DNA of 38,202 nt. Origin: a virus. The notes under the pieces are model-generated. The model ran no database searches, was not told the DNA's origin, and worked only from the letters and a program-made list of their open reading frames with translations. The translations under genes and the position numbers were made by a program. How positions within the stretch are numbered: the first letter of the stretch is position 1; every line of letters starts with the position of its first letter. The stretch is from positions 1 through 38,202 of IMG/VR virus record IMGVR_UViG_3300042934_000723; one strand, 5' to 3'. Of this stretch, positions 25,912-34,275 are shown one piece after another.

Positions 25912-28704
25912 TCAGCGCCTCCCCACTTTCGCCCGGTACGCCTGACGCTGCTCGGACTCGCGGATCATCGGCGTCGTCTCGACGCGGACGATGTCCCGGA
26001 TCTCCTGATCCCCGATGAACACCCGCACCTCGACATCTCCGCTCCCGCCCCGGCTGGTGGCGGCAGTTGCCGCCGCGGCGGGCAGGCCGGGCTGGGCTGT
26101 GTCCCGTCCGACGGGCAATCTGCCTTCGTTCACGGCGTCCATGAAGTTCCGCCCGTACTTCGCGACGGACGCCGCCTTGATCATGTACTCGCCGTCAGAG
26201 CCCCACAGCAGGATCGAGTCCGACGTCGACGTGCCCGGCCCGCTCAGCAGCCCGCCGCCCGGGTAACCCGGGATGGGACCGCCCTGGGCGCGCCGGACGA
26301 CCGGGCCGCCCCGCGCCAGCAGGCCGGCCTGCGCCAGCCGTTTGTCCATGTTCGCCGCAACGTGGATGGACAGGGTCCGGCCGTGCATGCGGTCGACCGC
26401 GGCCTGAGCCGCTGCGACCTTCTTCGTCAGGTCCGAGATCTCGCCCTTGATCCGCGCGGTTTTCGACGACGGCGCCGCTGCCAGCCGCCGTTTCGCGTCG
26501 GCCAGCTTCGCCTTCAGGTCCTCGAGGTCGCCCTTCAGACTCGCGGTCTTGTCCGGGGTCTTGAGGATCTGGGCGGCCAGCGCTGCGGCCTCCTGTCGGG
26601 TGAGGCCCATCTGCATCGCGTTCTTGATGAGTTGCTGCCGGCCGCGCTCGTAGATCCCGCTGACCTCAGCCCAGGTACCGCCCGACTCCCGGGTGGCCGC
26701 AGCCGCGGAATCGGTTTTCGCCGCGAGGTCGTTGAGTGCCTGGGCCGCCGTGCGCTGCTTCTCGGTGTTGAGGACGAGCTGGCCGCCCTGCATATCGAGG
26801 ACGCCGGCATTCTCCTGCGCGGCTTTCGTCGCCGCATCGATCGCGGCTTCGAAGCCGATCATCCCGCTGAGTCCCTGCTGGTTGACGTCGTTCAGCGCCT
26901 GGATGCTCTGCCGCAGCCCATCAGCGCTGGCCTTCTGGGCATCGAGCTGGACCTGCACCTCCTGCGCCTGCACCCCGAACAGGCCCATGCTTTCGGCCGC
27001 CAGCTGCTGCTCGAGGGCCTGACCGGCGAGCGCCGCCTTGTAGTCGTCGAGCTGGGCCTCTACCTCCTTGGCGGTGAAGCCCTGTTCCTTCAGCGAGGCC
27101 TCGACTTGGGCGAGGGCGGCCGCAGCGAGATCTGCCTTCCCGCCGGAGACGAGACCAGCCAGGGCCTCGTCCAGAGCGCCGATGTCTTCCTTGGCGTTCT
27201 TGACCGGAGTGCTGTCCCAGTTGCCTAGGCCTCCCAGGGTCACGACCCACTGCTGGACCTGGTCCAGGCCCTGCGGGTCGGTCACCTTCTGCAGGCTGTC
27301 CGCGAGCCCGGACAGGTCTCCGCCATACGCGCGCAGTGCCTCGCCGCCGACCTTGCCCGACCGGCCCAACTCCATGAGCGACGTCGACAGCTTGTCGACG
27401 TCCGGCGTCGGCTTCTGGCTGCCGGAGGACAGCATGTCCAGGCCGATCAGCAACAGCCCGATACCCGTCCCCGCCATGGCCAGCTTGGCGCCGCGGGAGA
27501 GACCGCCGATCGCGGCGGTGACGCCGCCGATCGCGCCGGGCGCACCGGCGGCCGCCGCGCGCATGGCCCCTACCTGGATGCCGAGCGCGAGGAGGGCGGC
27601 CCGGGCCGCGTCGGTGCCCACGGCGGCCAGACGCACGACCTTGATGGCGATGGCCAGTTGCAACAGAGTGGCGATCGCCTCAGGTGGCACCGCCGACACA
27701 ACCCCCGACAGGGCGTTGATGACCTCGAGCATGCCGACACCGACACCAGAGCCTGCCTCCAGAACGTGCAGCAGGGAGTCGGCGACGTTCTCCAGCGTGT
27801 CGAAGACGATGGGCCCGCTCGCCTGGGCAAAGTCCCAGAACTCCCGCAGCGCTCCGCCGTCGAACTCGTCGCTGTTGAGCTTGGCCAGGAAGATGGTCAG
27901 CTCGTCGACAGCGTGGTCGAGGGTGCGGTCCGCGAAGGTCGTCACCCGAGTGTTCAGGGCGTCGAAGCCGGGAGTGGAGATGGCCCCGCCGACCATGGTG
28001 ATCAGCCGGTCGAACTGCGTACTCGCACCCTTTACGAGCCCTGTGGTGTGGGGCAGCAGGGCGTTGGCGACGGCGACGCCCTTGGTGAAGGGGCCCATGA
28101 CGTCGCCGGACAGCTCGTCGGACCACTCCTTGAAATTGTCCTTCAGCAGACCCACAGCGACGGCGGCCTCGCGCGTCTCGGGCGGCAGGGCGGCGAGCGC
28201 CTTCTGGTAGGCGACCTGGGCCTTGGCCGCTTCCTCGGACGCGGCGCCCGAGGTGCGCACGGCTTCCTCGTACTTGTCCTGCGCGGCGGTGGCCTCGCCG
28301 ATGGCAGCGATCTGCGGACCCAGGGCGAGACCGTAGGCGGCAGCGGACAGCGCGACCGCGCCGAACTGGACGGCGAGCGTGCCAGCCGCGCCGGCGAGGC
28401 CGGCCACCGCCGGGATGGCCGCTGGGGCAAGACTGATCAGGCTGGCCTTGACGGCCTCGCCGAGCTTCCCTGCCGAGTCCGAAAGATCACGGAAGGCCGC
28501 ACGAGTGGCGTCCGTGCGGTCGGTGAGGCGCCGCTCGGCGTCGGCCGTCGACAGCATCCGGCCCTGCAGGTCACGCAGTCGGCCGTCAGCGTCAGCCGTG
28601 ATGCCGGCCATCCGCAGCCGCAGCCGGTCCGCACTGTCTGCGGTGCCGTTCATGACGCGGGTCAGCTCGTCGCGTCCGGCCAAAGTGAAGGTAAGACGCT
28701 CCAC
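25912..28704 (-). CDS. Tape measure protein
   Basis: 930 aa from GTG at 28704 with GGGAGGGAG upstream. A helical start (LTFTLAGRDELTRVMNGTAD) is followed by two hydrophobic Ala/Gly-rich regions (about residues 90-130 and 360-420; for example AGLAGAAGTLAVQFGAVALS and GLLLIGLDML). Long coiled coils follow (DLKAKLADAKRRLAAAPSSK, AAQAAVDRMHG), and the C-terminus contains DSILLWGSDGEYMIKAASVA, a motif seen at the end of many actinophage tape measures. At 930 aa it predicts a tail of roughly 140 nm if the usual 0.15 nm per residue holds. It is the longest gene in the window, as expected for a siphovirus. Confidence 0.9.
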   Translation of the reverse strand: MERLTFTLAGRDELTRVMNGTADSADRLRLRMAGITADADGRLRDLQGRMLSTADAERRLTDRTDATRAAFRDLSDSAGKLGEAVKASLISLAPAAIPAVAGLAGAAGTLAVQFGAVALSAAAYGLALGPQIAAIGEATAAQDKYEEAVRTSGAASEEAAKAQVAYQKALAALPPETREAAVAVGLLKDNFKEWSDELSGDVMGPFTKGVAVANALLPHTTGLVKGASTQFDRLITMVGGAISTPGFDALNTRVTTFADRTLDHAVDELTIFLAKLNSDEFDGGALREFWDFAQASGPIVFDTLENVADSLLHVLEAGSGVGVGMLEVINALSGVVSAVPPEAIATLLQLAIAIKVVRLAAVGTDAARAALLALGIQVGAMRAAAAGAPGAIGGVTAAIGGLSRGAKLAMAGTGIGLLLIGLDMLSSGSQKPTPDVDKLSTSLMELGRSGKVGGEALRAYGGDLSGLADSLQKVTDPQGLDQVQQWVVTLGGLGNWDSTPVKNAKEDIGALDEALAGLVSGGKADLAAAALAQVEASLKEQGFTAKEVEAQLDDYKAALAGQALEQQLAAESMGLFGVQAQEVQVQLDAQKASADGLRQSIQALNDVNQQGLSGMIGFEAAIDAATKAAQENAGVLDMQGGQLVLNTEKQRTAAQALNDLAAKTDSAAAATRESGGTWAEVSGIYERGRQQLIKNAMQMGLTRQEAAALAAQILKTPDKTASLKGDLEDLKAKLADAKRRLAAAPSSKTARIKGEISDLTKKVAAAQAAVDRMHGRTLSIHVAANMDKRLAQAGLLARGGPVVRRAQGGPIPGYPGGGLLSGPGTSTSDSILLWGSDGEYMIKAASVAKYGRNFMDAVNEGRLPVGRDTAQPGLPAAAATAATSRGGSGDVEVRVFIGDQEIRDIVRVETTPMIRESEQRQAYRAKVGRR

Positions 28705-28722
28705 CGGCTTGCTCCCTCCTGG

Positions 28723-29294
28723 TCAACGGGTGGCGGCGTGCCGGTCGATCCACGCGACGAGGCGCAGGAAGCGGTCGACGGACAGCCGGTCGATCTCGGA
28801 GGGCTGCATGTGCAGGTAGTGCATGAGCAGCGGCTCGTACTCGCAGATCAGGCCGCGGAGTCCTGGCGGTCGGGAGCCAGGTGGCCTTTTCCCAGATCGT
28901 CGAGAGCCCGGTCGACGTCGGCCCGGTCGTGTGCGAGTTTGCGCAGGTGCGGTAGCAGCGCATCGATCGCGCTGTCCTCGTTCTTGGCGAGGGCCTCGGA
29001 CATGAGGTTGGCCAGGACCTCGTCGATCTCGAAGCGCTCGATCCCCACCCTCAGCCGTCGCCGCCACCCGGGAACGTCGAAGTCGGTGAAGGCCAGGTCC
29101 TTCTGCTCGCGACGGCGGAACGCCCACAGCAGGGCCCGCATGGCGGTCGGGTCCTGCGCACGCAGGCGGTCCTCGATCGCCCGCCACGGCACGCCGTCCA
29201 TGGCGTCCTCGACGGCGGCCGCCTCGATCGCCGACAGGTCGTCGGTCGAGTGCCTCTGCTCGGTGCCGTCGTCCTGCTTGTACGTGATGATCAT
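28723..29294 (-). CDS. Tail assembly chaperone, frameshifted long form
   Basis: Made by -1 ribosomal slippage on the transcript of 28848-29294. The shift site GGGAAAA (plus 28887-28893) is in the right phase, G_GGA_AAA. Reading then continues in the other frame: RPPGSRPPGLRGLICEYEPL, LMHYLHMQPSEIDRLSVDRF, LRLVAWIDRHAA, and stops at 28723. The long form would be 190 aa, sharing its first 136 or so residues with the short form. Both proteins assist tape-measure and tail-tube assembly. The extension adds a compact helical domain, as in other gpG/gpGT systems. Confidence 0.8.
28848..29294 (-). CDS. Tail assembly chaperone, short form
   Basis: 148 aa from ATG at 29294. The start is a short strand pair (MIITYKQDDGTEQRHSTDDL) followed by helices (IEAAAVEDAMDGVPWRAIED, RLRAQDPTAMRALLWAFRRR, FEIDEVLANLMSEALAKNED). 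The end (DDLGKGHLAPDRQDSAA) contains the slippage codons for GGA-AAA. Size, helical make-up and the place just before the tape-measure gene match the gpG-type chaperones of siphoviruses. Confidence 0.85.
   Translation of the reverse strand: MIITYKQDDGTEQRHSTDDLSAIEAAAVEDAMDGVPWRAIEDRLRAQDPTAMRALLWAFRRREQKDLAFTDFDVPGWRRRLRVGIERFEIDEVLANLMSEALAKNEDSAIDALLPHLRKLAHDRADVDRALDDLGKGHLAPDRQDSAA
28887..28893 (-). other. Programmed -1 frameshift site GGGAAAA
   Basis: On the coding strand the heptamer G GGA AAA is in frame with the short chaperone (codons for Leu-Gly-Lys). A slip by one base joins it to the overlapping frame that ends at 28723. A GC-rich sequence follows, which could fold as the stimulatory structure. 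This is the standard decoding signal between tail chaperone genes. Confidence 0.85.
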
Positions 29295-29307
29295 TCGTTG
29301 TCTCTTC

Positions 29308-29817
29308 TCACTGAAGGTCGCGGCGGACGTCGGCGAGAACCCGCCCGACTTCGGCCCGCATGCGCGGGGTGCCGGCCGCAACGGTCTTGGTCCACCAGCC
29401 GGTCGGCCGCGCCCACTGGGTCGCCCAGCGCTTTCGGTTGCCGAACGTGGGATGGCGCAGACGGCCCTCGTCGATGCGGGCGGCCACGCCGGCAGTGATG
29501 TCTGCCGGCAGGCGCGAGTGGTCCAGCCACACCCTCGCGCCGGGACTGGCGCCCTGACGCACACTGACCCGCACCGCCCCGGCCAGGGTCGCGCGCAGCG
29601 GCCTGGTGGTCGGCGAAGGTCCGCCCCGGCCTTTGCGTCCCGCGCCGGGTACCTGAACGCTGCGGATCGCGCGCTGCAGGTCCTTCTGCAGCGGCTCGGC
29701 CGCCCGCCGTATCCGGCGGCTGGTGTTCTGCCGCAGCCGCGGGCCGCCCGCCGCACGCATGCGGCGGGACAGCTCGATCAGCTGGCCGGTGCCGAGGATC
29801 TGTACCGAGACCGGCAT
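29308..29817 (-). CDS. HK97 gp10-like tail completion protein
   Basis: 169 aa from ATG at 29817, four bases after the stop of the major tail gene. The start (VSVQILGTGQLIELSRRMRA) is followed by a basic helix (RLRQNTSRRIRRAAEPLQKD), a loop and strands around RVWLDHSRLPADITAGVA; the end is also basic (MRAEVGRVLADVRRDLQ). This is the pattern of HK97 gp10/tail-component proteins. Here it comes after the major tail protein rather than before it, so it may be a tail-terminator or an accessory of the tube. Confidence 0.7.
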   Translation of the reverse strand: MPVSVQILGTGQLIELSRRMRAAGGPRLRQNTSRRIRRAAEPLQKDLQRAIRSVQVPGAGRKGRGGPSPTTRPLRATLAGAVRVSVRQGASPGARVWLDHSRLPADITAGVAARIDEGRLRHPTFGNRKRWATQWARPTGWWTKTVAAGTPRMRAEVGRVLADVRRDLQ

Positions 29818-29820
29818 GGG

Positions 29821-30303
29821 TCAGGCCGCCGGGATGGTGACGTTCTCGGCGGGCTCGGAGGTGATGGCGAACTGGGCCATGATCTGGGCCGCGCTGTCGA
29901 GTTCGCGGACCTTGGCCTGCGAGGTGACCGTGACGGGGTAGACGTCCATGGTCTGTGCCGGGACGTCGCCCTCGTCCATCCACACGATGAAACCGGTGGC
30001 CTCACGGATCAGGAGCGACCGCACGTCGTCTCCGTCCGCCGATGCCCAGAACGTCAGCGAGGACTCGGCTGCGGTGATCTCGCCGCCGACGACCGGCGTG
30101 AACCGGGAGCCGAGCGTCGGGGTGGGCACGGTGCTGGACGTGGTCTGCCAGCCCGCCATGGCGCCCGTCTCGCCCTCCAGCGCCGTGCCCGCGTTGATCT
30201 CGGGCCGGGTCACCGCGGACTTGTTCGCGATCGACGGCAGCCACAGAACCTTCGTGGTGCCGCGCCGGTAGTAGCGGACCGACGTGTTGATCGGAGTCGA
30301 CAT
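29821..30303 (-). CDS. Major tail tube protein
   Basis: 160 aa from ATG at 30303, overlapping the stop of the previous small gene. The sequence is beta-rich with the features of tail tube proteins: VRYYRRGTTKVLWLPSIANK at the start, EINAGTALEGETGAMAGWQT, a long hairpin region (PVVGGEITAAESSLTFWASA) and a final strand pair (DVYPVTVTSQAKVRELDSAA, QIMAQFAITSEPAENVTIPA). Length and position before the tail chaperones support the call. It forms stacked hexamers around the tape measure. Confidence 0.8.
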   Translation of the reverse strand: MSTPINTSVRYYRRGTTKVLWLPSIANKSAVTRPEINAGTALEGETGAMAGWQTTSSTVPTPTLGSRFTPVVGGEITAAESSLTFWASADGDDVRSLLIREATGFIVWMDEGDVPAQTMDVYPVTVTSQAKVRELDSAAQIMAQFAITSEPAENVTIPAA

Positions 30304-30473
30304 CAGTTCTCATCTCCACTCTTGGTCGGCCGGCGGCGCCTGGCCGCGGCCTGCGTTGTGCTCTTTGCCTCGTCCGCCCGCTGCCAGCCCGACGCCTGGT
30401 AATGCGGCACCGACACCTCGTCCACCTCGATCCGCTCGCTCAGCTCGGGGTGGCACATCGTCACCCGGCTCAC
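30303..30473 (-). CDS. Small neck/tail-module protein
   Basis: 56 aa from GTG at 30473, which overlaps the upstream stop (GTGA); the end overlaps the major tail gene start (ATGA). The core CHPELSERIEVDEVSVPHYQ, followed by ASGWQR, matches a short motif often found between connector and tail genes of actinophages. The tail is basic (ARRRRPTKSGDEN). It probably has a structural or assembly role. Confidence 0.65.
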   Translation of the reverse strand: MSRVTMCHPELSERIEVDEVSVPHYQASGWQRADEAKSTTQAAARRRRPTKSGDEN

Positions 30474-30802
30474 TGCGGCACCCGGATGACGCACACCGTC
30501 ACCGACGTGACCGCGTCGTAGGTGATCGCAGCTCGGCCGGTGCTCGGGTCGCGGTACCGAGACGTGACAGGGATCGCCTTCTCAGCGCCCGCCGGTACGG
30601 CGACCGCCCGGTCCGCGACGGCCAGGTCACCGTCGACGACGCTGGGCGTCGCCAGCGTCACCGTGTGGCTGGAGGCGTCGCCGTTCTTCACCAGGAGCAC
30701 CACGCCCGCCCCCGTCTCGCAGGTGTCCCCGCCGCCCGCGGCCGCCGCGAACGTCACGGTCCCGCCGGTCAGTCCCAGCACAGTTGTCGTCAGCGCAGCC
30801 AT
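30470..30802 (-). CDS. Hypothetical structural protein, Ig-like
   Basis: 110 aa from ATG at 30802. A short hydrophobic start (LTTTVLGLTGGTVTFAAAA) is followed by beta strands (GAGVVLLVKNGDASSHTVTL, GDLAVADRAVAVPAGAEKAI, TYDAVTSVTVCVIRVPQ) of an immunoglobulin or jelly-roll type fold. The position in the neck region suggests a head decoration or tail-terminator-like protein. No family named. Confidence 0.65.
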   Translation of the reverse strand: MAALTTTVLGLTGGTVTFAAAAGGGDTCETGAGVVLLVKNGDASSHTVTLATPSVVDGDLAVADRAVAVPAGAEKAIPVTSRYRDPSTGRAAITYDAVTSVTVCVIRVPQ

Positions 30803-30819
30803 AGCTCGCCGCCCTCTCG

Positions 30820-31272
30820 TTAGATGAATCCACGGCCAGCCACAGTCAGCAGCAGCCGCGCCTGGGCCCCGTCCTCGGTCTGGTCCTGCACCAGCCGCGT
30901 CCCGGTGATCGCCGCCTCGAGAGACGGCAGGCCGAGGCTGGGCTGCTCGTTCAGCCATGCCACGACCCGGGCACTGATCTCGTACACGCGGTTGCGGGCG
31001 GCCACGATGTCGGTGTCACCCCGGTTGGCGATCGCGGCGACCGTGATCTCGAACGCTTCTTCGCGGCCGACGCCGAGGCCGGCGAAGTCGGCGAGGGACT
31101 GGGCTGCTTCGAAGTCGCCGGACGGGTCGCCGTCGAACCCGACTACCAGCCAGTCCGGGGCTTCGGTGTCCGAGACCTGGGGGCCGTCGCAGACCTCGAC
31201 GCCGGCCAGGCCGCTGTCGGTCTGGCCGAGCGCGACCAGGGCCTCGATCACAGCGGGAATGCGGGAGTTCAT
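30820..31272 (-). CDS. Tail terminator-like protein
   Basis: 150 aa from ATG at 31272, overlapping the connector stop (ATGA). The start is a helix (NSRIPAVIEALVALGQTD), followed by strands (DWLVVGFDGDPSGDF, AFEITVAAIANRGD) and a helix (VAARNRVYEISARVVAWLNE). It ends with paired strands (GTRLVQDQTEDGAQARLLLT, VAGRGF). Order and fold pattern fit tail-terminator proteins that cap the tube at the neck. Confidence 0.65.
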   Translation of the reverse strand: MNSRIPAVIEALVALGQTDSGLAGVEVCDGPQVSDTEAPDWLVVGFDGDPSGDFEAAQSLADFAGLGVGREEAFEITVAAIANRGDTDIVAARNRVYEISARVVAWLNEQPSLGLPSLEAAITGTRLVQDQTEDGAQARLLLTVAGRGFI

Positions 31273-32096
31273 CAGGCGATACCTCCAGGGTCGCGGTTGG
31301 CCTGCAGCAATTGCAGGGCCCGGTTCGGGATCGCATAGCCCAGCCCCGGAATCTGCTCGGAGACGCTGTAGTCGTCGCCGCCGCCCGGGAGGGCGCCGCT
31401 GCGGCTGGGGTGCTTGGTACGCCACAGGTGCTGGAGGATCAGCTTTCCGGCCAGCGCGATGTTCGCCGTCACCGCCTGGCGGCCCGCCTGGTAGACGACG
31501 CGGTACGGGCCCGGCCAGAACGCCAGTCCGTCGTTGCGGCGCAGCACGCCGGAGTCCGGGTCAATGTCGAGGGCAGAGGACGGGATGGCCTGTTGCCACG
31601 GCTCCACGCCGGTGATCGAGGTGACGGACAGCACCGGCGTGGTGTGCAGCAGCATCCGCCCCGTGCCGCCGTTGGTGACCTCGGTAACGGCGCGCGCAAC
31701 GACCGGGCCGGTGAAGAACTCCACAGCGGTGGTCGTGGCTTCCACATAGGTGCGCAGTTCCTCGTCGGTGCCAGGAGTGGTGATCCTCAGCTGTGTCTTG
31801 GCGTCGGCGAGAGAGAACAGCAGCGGTGGCATCGCGTCGCGGACGTCGAGGACATCGGTGTAGGCGCAGGCGGGTGAGGTGAACACCCAGCGGACCGTGT
31901 GGCGTCCGGCCTGAGTGGTGGTGTAGTCGCTCGTGTACTGCCCGGTGAATGCCGGAGGGTTGGTCACGGCCGGGGTGACGGTCGTGCCGTCCGGCAGCGT
32001 GATGGTCAGGGTGACGCCGACGGCGTCGGTAGCCGTGCCCCCCGGTTCGGTACAGGTCGCAGTCAGACGCGCGGTGTCGCCGAGGTCGAACGGCAC
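31272..32096 (-). CDS. Head-tail connector with Ig-like N-terminus
   Basis: 274 aa from ATG at 32096. Residues 1-85 form an Ig-like domain (LTATCTEPGGTATDAVGVTL, TVRWVFTSPACAYTDVLDVR). From about 92 there is a gp6/gp15-type connector: LLFSLADAKTQLRI, GTDEELRTYVEATTTAVEFF, then GYAIPNRALQLLQANRD. The helical gp6-like part docks below the portal. The Ig-like extension is not general and may reach the capsid surface. Confidence 0.75.
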   Translation of the reverse strand: MPFDLGDTARLTATCTEPGGTATDAVGVTLTITLPDGTTVTPAVTNPPAFTGQYTSDYTTTQAGRHTVRWVFTSPACAYTDVLDVRDAMPPLLFSLADAKTQLRITTPGTDEELRTYVEATTTAVEFFTGPVVARAVTEVTNGGTGRMLLHTTPVLSVTSITGVEPWQQAIPSSALDIDPDSGVLRRNDGLAFWPGPYRVVYQAGRQAVTANIALAGKLILQHLWRTKHPSRSGALPGGGDDYSVSEQIPGLGYAIPNRALQLLQANRDPGGIA

Positions 32097-32108
32097 GGCT
32101 CTCCCCCT

Positions 32109-32579
32109 CTACTGCTGCGGCGGGGCGAAGCGGGCCAGCTGCTCGTCGCGCGCGTTGAGGATGCCGGCGCGCGGTGTCGGCGCCGCGGCCTCTGCGTCCA
32201 GGACCCGCCGCACCTCGTCCTCGTCGCCGCATCCCTCGAGGTAGGCCAGCACCTGCTTGACGTTGTGCTCGTGCGGGACGAACGTCGCGGGCTCCTGCTC
32301 ACACGGCCCGCCCGGGTCCGCCTCCACAAGCGATTCGCGCTCGAGGGCCTGGCGCAGCTCGCGCGCCTGCACGGCGGCCTGGGCGGCGCGCACGTCCTGG
32401 CCCTCGTCCACGTACTCGGCGGACTTGGCCTCGAGGTCCTCGGCCTTGGCCTCGATCTCACCGCGTACGCGGTCGATCTCCTCGCGTACGGCGGCCGCGC
32501 GTTCGGTGCGCTGGTTGCGGTCCTCGCGCGCGTACTCCGCCTGGTAGCCGGCCAGTTCGGCCAGCAGGTCATGTGCCAC
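32109..32579 (-). CDS. Coiled-coil protein next to capsid gene
   Basis: 156 aa from ATG at 32579. The first 95 residues are a long charged coiled coil (LLAELAGYQAEYAREDRNQR, VREEIDRVRGEIEAKAEDLE, AQAAVQARELRQALERES). A linker with one Cys and a C-terminal helical part (HNVKQVLAYLEGCGDEDEVR) follow; ending residues are Pro/Gln. It lies between a terminator (32605-32642) and the connector gene. It may be an assembly or head-completion factor; the C-terminal unit could bind DNA. No family recognised. Confidence 0.65.
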   Translation of the reverse strand: MAHDLLAELAGYQAEYAREDRNQRTERAAAVREEIDRVRGEIEAKAEDLEAKSAEYVDEGQDVRAAQAAVQARELRQALERESLVEADPGGPCEQEPATFVPHEHNVKQVLAYLEGCGDEDEVRRVLDAEAAAPTPRAGILNARDEQLARFAPPQQ

Positions 32580-32604
32580 GTCGGTACTCCCTCTCGGGCG
32601 CAGG

Positions 32605-32642
32605 ACGGCGCCGGTACGCCCCTGCGGGAGTACCGGCGCCGT
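32605..32642 (-). terminator. Perfect 13-bp hairpin after the capsid gene
   Basis: acggcgccggtac (32605-32617) and gtaccggcgccgt (32630-32642) pair exactly around a 12-base loop, just after the capsid stop at 32655. No T-run follows. It probably gives partial termination or mRNA protection, so that capsid mRNA exceeds that of the downstream connector genes. Confidence 0.7.
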
Positions 32643-32654
32643 GAGGTGGGTGGT

Positions 32655-34136
32655 TCAGAATCCGGCGGTCGGGATCATGCCGGTGCCGGACACAACGCTG
32701 ATCGACTTGGGCAGCCGGTCCGGCATGAACGCCAGGTAGTTGTAGAGCTGGAAGCGGACCTGCAGCGTGCCGGAGAGAACCTCCTGCAGAACGCGGGTAC
32801 GCATGGCGCCCTCCCACAGGTACAGGTCCGAGGTGCGCGCGGTGATGATGCGCGTCTCGTTGGTGCCGGCCCCGAGGTTGGAGGGGATGTTGCCGTCGAG
32901 CAGGACCGGGGTGCCCACGGTCAGGCGGCCCACCGGCCCTTCGGCGATCTCGCCGGTCTGCAGCGCGAGCGGGTTGAAGGGCCCGTTCTGCTCGGGCAGG
33001 ATCAGCGGCCGGTTGGCCGTGTCGAGCTGGGCGGCCGCCCAGTACCAGACCGACGGCGTCACGAAGGTGGCGAGCGCCGGCATCTTGCGGTTGGTGAACA
33101 CCTGGCTGACCGACTGGATCCACGGCACGTGCATCTCGGGCAGCGTCGGAGTGGCGTCGGTGTACGTGATCGCGTTGATGCCGGAGGTGTTCAGGACGCC
33201 GGTCACCTGGCCGGACGCACCCGAACCCGAGATGAGCTGGCTGTCGACGCGCTGGTTGTAGTCGGCGACCAGGTCGGCGAACACGATCTCGTCGAACGCG
33301 ATCGGCGACTGGTCGAGCAGCTGCATCGCCACGTCCTGCTGACCGGCGATCGTTCGCACCGGGGCGGTGACGAACGTGTCGGTCATGTCCGTGGAGGTGA
33401 CCGCCGCGGCGTCCGCGGTCTGCATGCCAGTCGCCGTACCGGTGGCGATCTTCGGCAGGTTCACCGAGTCGGTGCCCGTGGGCAGCGGCATGTTGCGCAC
33501 GGCGTTGGCGAAGGGGCGGCCGTAGCGCGGCAGGTCGATGTACTCGTCGATCAGCCAGAGCGGCGGCACGAAGTATCCGCCCTGCCCGTCCGTCCTGTTC
33601 GGGTTGACCCGCTTCTCGAACACGGACTCGCGCTGCCGCTCGGACAGGCCGGAGACGGTGCGCAGCTCGCGCTGTGCGGCCTCCTCGCGCCTGCGCTCGC
33701 GGGCGGGCAGCTCCACACGCAGCTCGGTCGCGTGGCGCTGCAGACGGGCCATGGCGGCCCCGTCGTTGCGCAGCTGACTGTTGGCCAGGTCCATGAAGTA
33801 GGAGTGGCCGTTGCCGCGCTGGTAGGTGAGCGGCTCACTGGTGACGCGGGCGCCGGTGGGCTGCGGGCCCTCCTGCCCGAACTGGGTGCGCAGTTCCGCC
33901 GCGCGGGCGTCGCGTGCCTCGGTCTCCTCGACCTCCTTGATGCGGCCGGACAGGGACTCGATCTCCTCGTCCTTGGCCTTGAGGGCGGAGCGCGCCTCGT
34001 TGAAGGAGGTGGTCTCCTCCTCGTTGAGGTTGCGGTTCTCCTTCGTCGGCGTCTCGATGACGGCGTCGAGCGCGGTCTTCAGTGCGGTCCGCTCTTCGAG
34101 CGCGGCCTGCATCTGCTTCCGCAGGAATGCGAGCAT
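32655..34136 (-). CDS. HK97-type major capsid protein
   Basis: 493 aa from ATG at 34136, with AGGAGC upstream; a longer frame without a ribosome-binding site is rejected. Residues 1-100 form a long coiled coil (LRKQMQAALEERTALKTALD, EIESLSGRIKEVEETEARD) equal to the delta scaffold domain removed by the protease. A linker with many charged residues follows. From about 190 comes the HK97 fold: GGYFVPPLWLIDEYIDLPRY, VRTIAGQQDVAMQLLDQSPI, a P-domain-like stretch, and near the end IITARTSDLYLWEGAMRTR. It forms the icosahedral shell. The hairpin at 32605-32642 follows the gene. Confidence 0.9.
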   Translation of the reverse strand: MLAFLRKQMQAALEERTALKTALDAVIETPTKENRNLNEEETTSFNEARSALKAKDEEIESLSGRIKEVEETEARDARAAELRTQFGQEGPQPTGARVTSEPLTYQRGNGHSYFMDLANSQLRNDGAAMARLQRHATELRVELPARERRREEAAQRELRTVSGLSERQRESVFEKRVNPNRTDGQGGYFVPPLWLIDEYIDLPRYGRPFANAVRNMPLPTGTDSVNLPKIATGTATGMQTADAAAVTSTDMTDTFVTAPVRTIAGQQDVAMQLLDQSPIAFDEIVFADLVADYNQRVDSQLISGSGASGQVTGVLNTSGINAITYTDATPTLPEMHVPWIQSVSQVFTNRKMPALATFVTPSVWYWAAAQLDTANRPLILPEQNGPFNPLALQTGEIAEGPVGRLTVGTPVLLDGNIPSNLGAGTNETRIITARTSDLYLWEGAMRTRVLQEVLSGTLQVRFQLYNYLAFMPDRLPKSISVVSGTGMIPTAGF

Positions 34137-34275
34137 GTCGGCTCGCTCCTTCCATTTGGATCGGATGGGGTGGTCGCGCCTGCGGTCCGTCTCGGGTGGT
34201 GGCCCAGGTGGTGGCACGCGAAAGCGCGCTCCGGCGTGGGCTCCGGCGCGTCAGGTGGTGCAGGCAGCGGTGCGG

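Noticed and set aside
26921-30402. Long plus-strand frames opposite the tape-measure and tail genes
   Set aside because: They mirror the codon bias of the minus-strand genes, have no ribosome-binding sites and no recognisable domains.
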